Assembly: GCA_900314535.1 (NCBI GenBank)
Contig: OMVT01000029.1
Span: forward strand, 1 to 45,123
Length of the DNA: 45,123 nucleotides
From: an uncultured Olsenella sp.
GTDB lineage: Bacteria > Actinomycetota > Coriobacteriia > Coriobacteriales > Atopobiaceae
Direction: 5' to 3'
The number at the start of each line of letters is the position of its first letter. The first letter of the stretch is position 1. The notes beneath the pieces were generated by a model. That model did not search any database, was not told the DNA's origin, and saw only the letters and a program-made list of their open reading frames with translations. Below are positions 41,818 to 45,123 of the stretch, piece after piece. The position numbers were made by a program, and so were the translations under genes.

Positions 41818-42528
41818 CTACTTCTGGCAGGCTGCCACGAAGGCGTCAGAGAGCGCCATCTCTTCCGGATAGGTGCAGAAGAGCGACTCGGGATGCCACT
41901 GCACGCCCCAGACGAAACGCTTTTCCGGCATCCAAGCTGCCTCGATGATGCCATCAGGCGAGGTGCCAGCAACCTCGAAGGCAGGGGCAAGCTCCTTGAT
42001 GGCCTGATGGTGGCAGGAGTTGACCTCAATCTCCGTCTTCCCCATCGCAGCCTGGATCGGCGTCCCCTCCACGAGCTTCACGCTGTGGACAAGCTTCTCC
42101 GGCGTCTCGAACTGGGCATGGTTGAAATCGGTCGCACCCTGGACTTTCACATCCTGCCAGAGCATGCCGCCGAAGGCGACATTGAGCACCTGGATGCCAC
42201 GGCAGATAGCGAAGATCGGCATGTCGCGTTCGACAGCCTGGCGCACAAGCTCGAACTCGGAGTCATCGCGGTCCTTATGCGGCTCGTTCGTGCACTCGAG
42301 GCGCTCTTCGCCGTAGCGGGCAGGATCGATATCGTAGCCGCCGGTAAGGAGCAGTCCCTGGCACCCGTCAAGGAGCTCTGACACCTCAGCAGGATCCGTT
42401 GGATAGTCGCACATGACAGGAAGCGCACCGGCGCGCCGCACCATCTTCGCGTACTTCATGTTGATGAGCTGATGGCCCTTGTCGGGACCCTGGAAGAGCG
42501 ACGGTGTGATGCAAACGATCGGTTTCAA
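41818..42528 (-). CDS. Class I glutamine amidotransferase-like hydrolase (gamma-Glu-GABA hydrolase family)
   Basis: 236 aa, peptidase C26/PuuD-like. The nucleophile elbow FAICRGIQVLN holds the catalytic Cys, and the C-terminal QWHPES supplies the His-Glu pair. The family cleaves gamma-glutamyl bonds, for example of gamma-glutamyl-GABA in putrescine breakdown; no put/puu genes are near. The start is TTG at 42528 with AAGGAGG 8 nt upstream. Lies 180 nt before asnS on the same strand, with no clear terminator between. Confidence 0.9.
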   Translation of the reverse strand: MKPIVCITPSLFQGPDKGHQLINMKYAKMVRRAGALPVMCDYPTDPAEVSELLDGCQGLLLTGGYDIDPARYGEERLECTNEPHKDRDDSEFELVRQAVERDMPIFAICRGIQVLNVAFGGMLWQDVKVQGATDFNHAQFETPEKLVHSVKLVEGTPIQAAMGKTEIEVNSCHHQAIKELAPAFEVAGTSPDGIIEAAWMPEKRFVWGVQWHPESLFCTYPEEMALSDAFVAACQK

Positions 42529-42592
42529 TGTGCATGCCTCCTTGCATTGGACGGACCTATCCTAGCAAACAGGACTTGTCTCCACAGAAGCG

Positions 42593-42843
42593 TCAGAGCA
42601 CGCGAAACATGCTCATAATCGGCACGGAAATCATCTCATTTTGATGGCACTGCTCCTGCTGGCAAGCCGGCTCGACACCCCTCCGCTTCAGGCGTTCGCG
42701 GAACTCTGCGAAGGCCTCTTCGGAGGGCGGACCCTTCCTGCAAGATAGTCCTCATAGTCACGGCATATATGTACATGGAACTCCTCTGCGCCCATCCTGC
42801 TGCAGTCGATATCTCGCGGTGCGGGAGGCAGCTGCACCTTCAT
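42593..42843 (-). pseudogene. Small unrecognised gene broken by one frameshift
   Basis: From ATG 42843 (weak AAGG upstream) one frame reads [20 protein letters not shown] ... EDYLAGR, then terminates at 42688. Restoring one G in the GGG run near 42729-42731 continues into [18 protein letters not shown] and ends at 42593. The combined charged 83-aa product looks like a small regulatory or antitoxin-like protein, but I do not recognise a family. Confidence 0.35.
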
Positions 42844-43061
42844 TCTCTGGCCTTCACTTTCGTCCTTTCCATGTTCCATGGCAGCCGCCTTCCGGATGCA
42901 GAAGTTCCCATAGCTCCATTCTGCTGCAGCGCAGCGATGCATTCTTCAGACCTGAAGCAGAGTGCAGACAGAACAGGCACCATCTGCTTGTCCGGATGCA
43001 CCCATCAGAAGACCGCTTACGTGCTAAGGTAGCAGGAGTTTTCCTACATAAGGAGGCAGCT

Positions 43062-44432
43062 ATGGACGGCGCCACGCGCATCGAGCACGATTCCATGGGA
43101 GAGGTCGAGGTTCCCGCCTGGGCCCTCTGGGGAGCGCAGACCGAGCGCTCCTACGAGAACTTCAGAATCGGGACGGAGACGATGCCAAAGGGCATCATCC
43201 GTGCCTTCGCCCTCCTCAAGAAAGCGGCAGCCCAGGCAAATGCCGAGCTCGGCTGCCTCACAGAAGAGCAGGCCACGCTCATCGGCCAGGCAGCAGATGA
43301 AGTCCTGGCCGGCCAGCACGACGACATGTTCCCGCTCAAGGTCTGGCAGACAGGCTCTGGCACCCAGAGCAACATGAACATGAACGAGGTGCTTGCAAAC
43401 CGTGGCAACCAGATTGCCGGCATGAAGGTGCTCCACCCGAACGATTCCGTGAACCGCTCGCAGTCCTCGAACGACACCTTCCCGACAGCACTCCATATCG
43501 CTGCGGTCCTGGCACTCGAAGAGGAGCTCCTGCCAGAGGCCAGAAACCTCGTCGAGACCTTGAAGCGCCTCGAGAAGGAGAACGAAGGCATCGTGAAGAG
43601 CGGACGTACGCATCTCCAGGATGCCGTGCCCATCGCCTTCAGCCAGGAGATCTCGGGCTGGCGCGGCCTGGTCGAGGCAGGCATCGAGGACATCGAGGCT
43701 TCGCTTCCAGGACTCCTGAAGCTCGCGCTCGGCGGCACCGCCGTGGGTACCGGACTCAATGCCCCAGAAGGCTTCGACAAGCTCGTTGCCTCGAAGGTGG
43801 CAGCGCTGACCGGCCAGCCCTTCGTGACCGACCCGAACAAGTTCCATGCCCTGACCGGCAAGGATGCCATCGTCTTCAGCCACGGCGCCGTGAAGGCTCT
43901 GGCTGCGAACCTCATGAAGATCGCAAACGACGTGCGCTGGCTTGCCTCGGGCCCCAGGCTTGGCTTGGGCGAGATCACGATTCCTGCGAACGAGCCCGGC
44001 AGCTCCATCATGCCTGGCAAGGTGAACCCGACCCAGTGCGAGGCAGTCACGATGGTCGCCGTCCAGGTCATGGGCAACGATGCCGCTATCGGCTTTGCGG
44101 CCTCCCAGGGCAATTTCGAGCTCAATGTCTTCATGCCCGTCATCGCCTACAACTACCTCCAGTCGGTGAGGCTCCTGGCCGATGCAATCCATTCGTTCGA
44201 TATCCACTGCGTCTCAGGCATAGCTGCAAACAGGGACAAGATGCAGAGCAATTTGCATAATTCCCTGATGCTCGTGACGTGCCTGAACCCTTATATTGGA
44301 TATGAGCGGGCTGCGAAAGTGGCCCACAAGGCGTATGCAGAAGGGACTTCGCTGAAGGATGCCTGCCTTGCGCTTGGCTATCTCACGGCGGAGGAATTCG
44401 ACAAGGTCATGAGACCTGAGGAGATGGTTTAG
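43062..44432 (+). CDS. fumC: Class II fumarate hydratase
   Basis: 456 aa, usual for Fum[23 protein letters not shown] at the start, [14 protein letters not shown] and the signature [13 protein letters not shown], with the catalytic Ser in that loop and [12 protein letters not shown] supplying the His. Oxygen-stable, Fe-S-free enzyme interconverting fumarate and malate. AAGGAGG 5 nt before the ATG at 43062; the longer open frame upstream is not coding. The malic enzyme starts 4 nt after its stop. Confidence 0.96.
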   Translation: MDGATRIEHDSMGEVEVPAWALWGAQTERSYENFRIGTETMPKGIIRAFALLKKAAAQANAELGCLTEEQATLIGQAADEVLAGQHDDMFPLKVWQTGSGTQSNMNMNEVLANRGNQIAGMKVLHPNDSVNRSQSSNDTFPTALHIAAVLALEEELLPEARNLVETLKRLEKENEGIVKSGRTHLQDAVPIAFSQEISGWRGLVEAGIEDIEASLPGLLKLALGGTAVGTGLNAPEGFDKLVASKVAALTGQPFVTDPNKFHALTGKDAIVFSHGAVKALAANLMKIANDVRWLASGPRLGLGEITIPANEPGSSIMPGKVNPTQCEAVTMVAVQVMGNDAAIGFAASQGNFELNVFMPVIAYNYLQSVRLLADAIHSFDIHCVSGIAANRDKMQSNLHNSLMLVTCLNPYIGYERAAKVAHKAYAEGTSLKDACLALGYLTAEEFDKVMRPEEMV

Positions 44433-44436
44433 CACC

Positions 44437-45123
44437 ATGGACGAAACCAGCAGGAAGAGCCTGGAGCTCCACGAGAAGCTCCATGGCAAGATCGAGGTCG
44501 TTGCCCGCGCCAAGGCTGAGACCAACGAGGATCTGGCGCTGCTCTATACGCCGGGTGTCGCTGAGCCCTGCCGCCAGATCCAGGCAGACTACCAGAAGTC
44601 GTGGGAGCTCACGCGCCGCGGCAACCTCGTCGCCGTCATCACCGACGGCACGGCAGTGCTGGGCTTGGGTGACATCGGACCTGCCGCCGGCATGCCCGTC
44701 ATGGAGGGCAAGTGCCTCCTCTTCAAGGAGTTCGGCGATGTCGATGCCATTCCTCTGTGCGTCGATACCCACGATGTGGACAAGTTCGTCGAGACCGTCT
44801 ATCTGATCTCCAAGTCCTTCGGCGGCATCAACCTCGAAGACATTGCCGCACCGCGCTGCTTCGAGATCGAGAAGCGCTTGAAGGAGATGTGCGACATCCC
44901 CGTCTTCCATGATGACCAGCACGGCACCGCCATCGTCACGGCCGCCGGCCTCATCAACGCCCTCAAGGTCACGGGCAAGCAGAAGGGCAGCCTCAAGATC
45001 GTCATGTCCGGTGCAGGCGCAGCAGGCATCGCTATCGCCACGCTCCTCATCCACATGGGCTTCGGCGACGTTATCCTGACTGATCGCCATGGCGCCATCT
45101 ATGAGGGCAGGGACAGCCTGAAC
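44437..45123 (+). CDS. Malic enzyme, N-terminal part (cut by window)
   Basis: The first 229 codons are present. [28 protein letters not shown], the catalytic Lys in [11 protein letters not shown], the [12 protein letters not shown] metal motif and the beginning of the NAD(P)-binding fold GAGAAGIA are visible, typical of the short bacterial malic enzymes (SfcA/MaeB-like N-half). It decarboxylates malate to pyruvate or runs in reverse. The ATG is 4 nt after fumC, so the pair works as a fumarate-malate-pyruvate unit. Confidence 0.93.
   Translation, partial: MDETSRKSLELHEKLHGKIEVVARAKAETNEDLALLYTPGVAEPCRQIQADYQKSWELTRRGNLVAVITDGTAVLGLGDIGPAAGMPVMEGKCLLFKEFGDVDAIPLCVDTHDVDKFVETVYLISKSFGGINLEDIAAPRCFEIEKRLKEMCDIPVFHDDQHGTAIVTAAGLINALKVTGKQKGSLKIVMSGAGAAGIAIATLLIHMGFGDVILTDRHGAIYEGRDSLN

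Overview
The window looks like chromosomal DNA of a strictly anaerobic, GC-rich Gram-positive bacterium. The evidence is an oxygen-independent ribonucleotide reductase (nrdD/nrdG), nickel-pincer cofactor genes (larE, larB, larC), a GGGtGRT/Fe-S scaffold pair, a sortase-type surface protein and frequent GTG or TTG starts behind strong Shine-Dalgarno (SD) sites. Overall style suggests class Coriobacteriia (Olsenella/Atopobiaceae-like). That placement is inference and was not tested.

Layout. 1-4400 (minus strand): branched-chain amino acid operon leuA-ilvB-ilvN-ilvC behind a structured leader with a 30-codon leader peptide (Val, Ile and three consecutive Leu codons) and an intrinsic terminator, i.e. 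a classical attenuator. 4.8-5.5 kb: a DUF3800 pseudogene. 6.5-9.4 kb: nrdD and nrdG. 9.4-12.1 kb: coaX divergent from an OPT-family transporter. 12.2-18.9 kb (minus): nudC, then a cluster with a ParB-like/BMP fusion, a metallophosphoesterase, an ACT/metallo-beta-lactamase fusion, a HAD phosphatase and a DUF554 membrane protein. 19.0-22.6 kb: larEBC, then a short sortase-anchored protein. 22.7-27.4 kb: two DMT transporters, a small membrane protein, a frameshifted AAA ATPase of lower GC and a DJ-1/PfpI protein. 27.5-29.3 kb: Fe-S scaffold plus GGGtGRT protein.

29.4-33.3 kb is the accessory core. An Abi_2 (AbiD/AbiF-like) HEPN protein gene is accompanied by a family of short two-hairpin RNAs (three copies). 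An IS30-family element has inserted in the last codons of abi, with a 13-bp target duplication flush against its inverted repeats. This separated abi from the small RNA that originally followed it directly. Removing the element in silico restores an Abi C-terminus 16 residues longer (after Asp-Thr) whose stop codon lies inside the small-RNA promoter.

33.6-45.1 kb is mostly core: aquaporin-like channel, FKBP isomerase, a cell-surface acyltransferase with two SGNH-like domains, a metallo-hydrolase, a cation diffusion facilitator, a Pth2-type peptidyl-tRNA hydrolase, asnS, a class I glutamine amidotransferase, and fumC followed by a malic enzyme cut by the window end.

The most interesting items are the Abi_2/small-RNA locus and its IS30 disruption, followed by the branched-chain amino acid attenuator.
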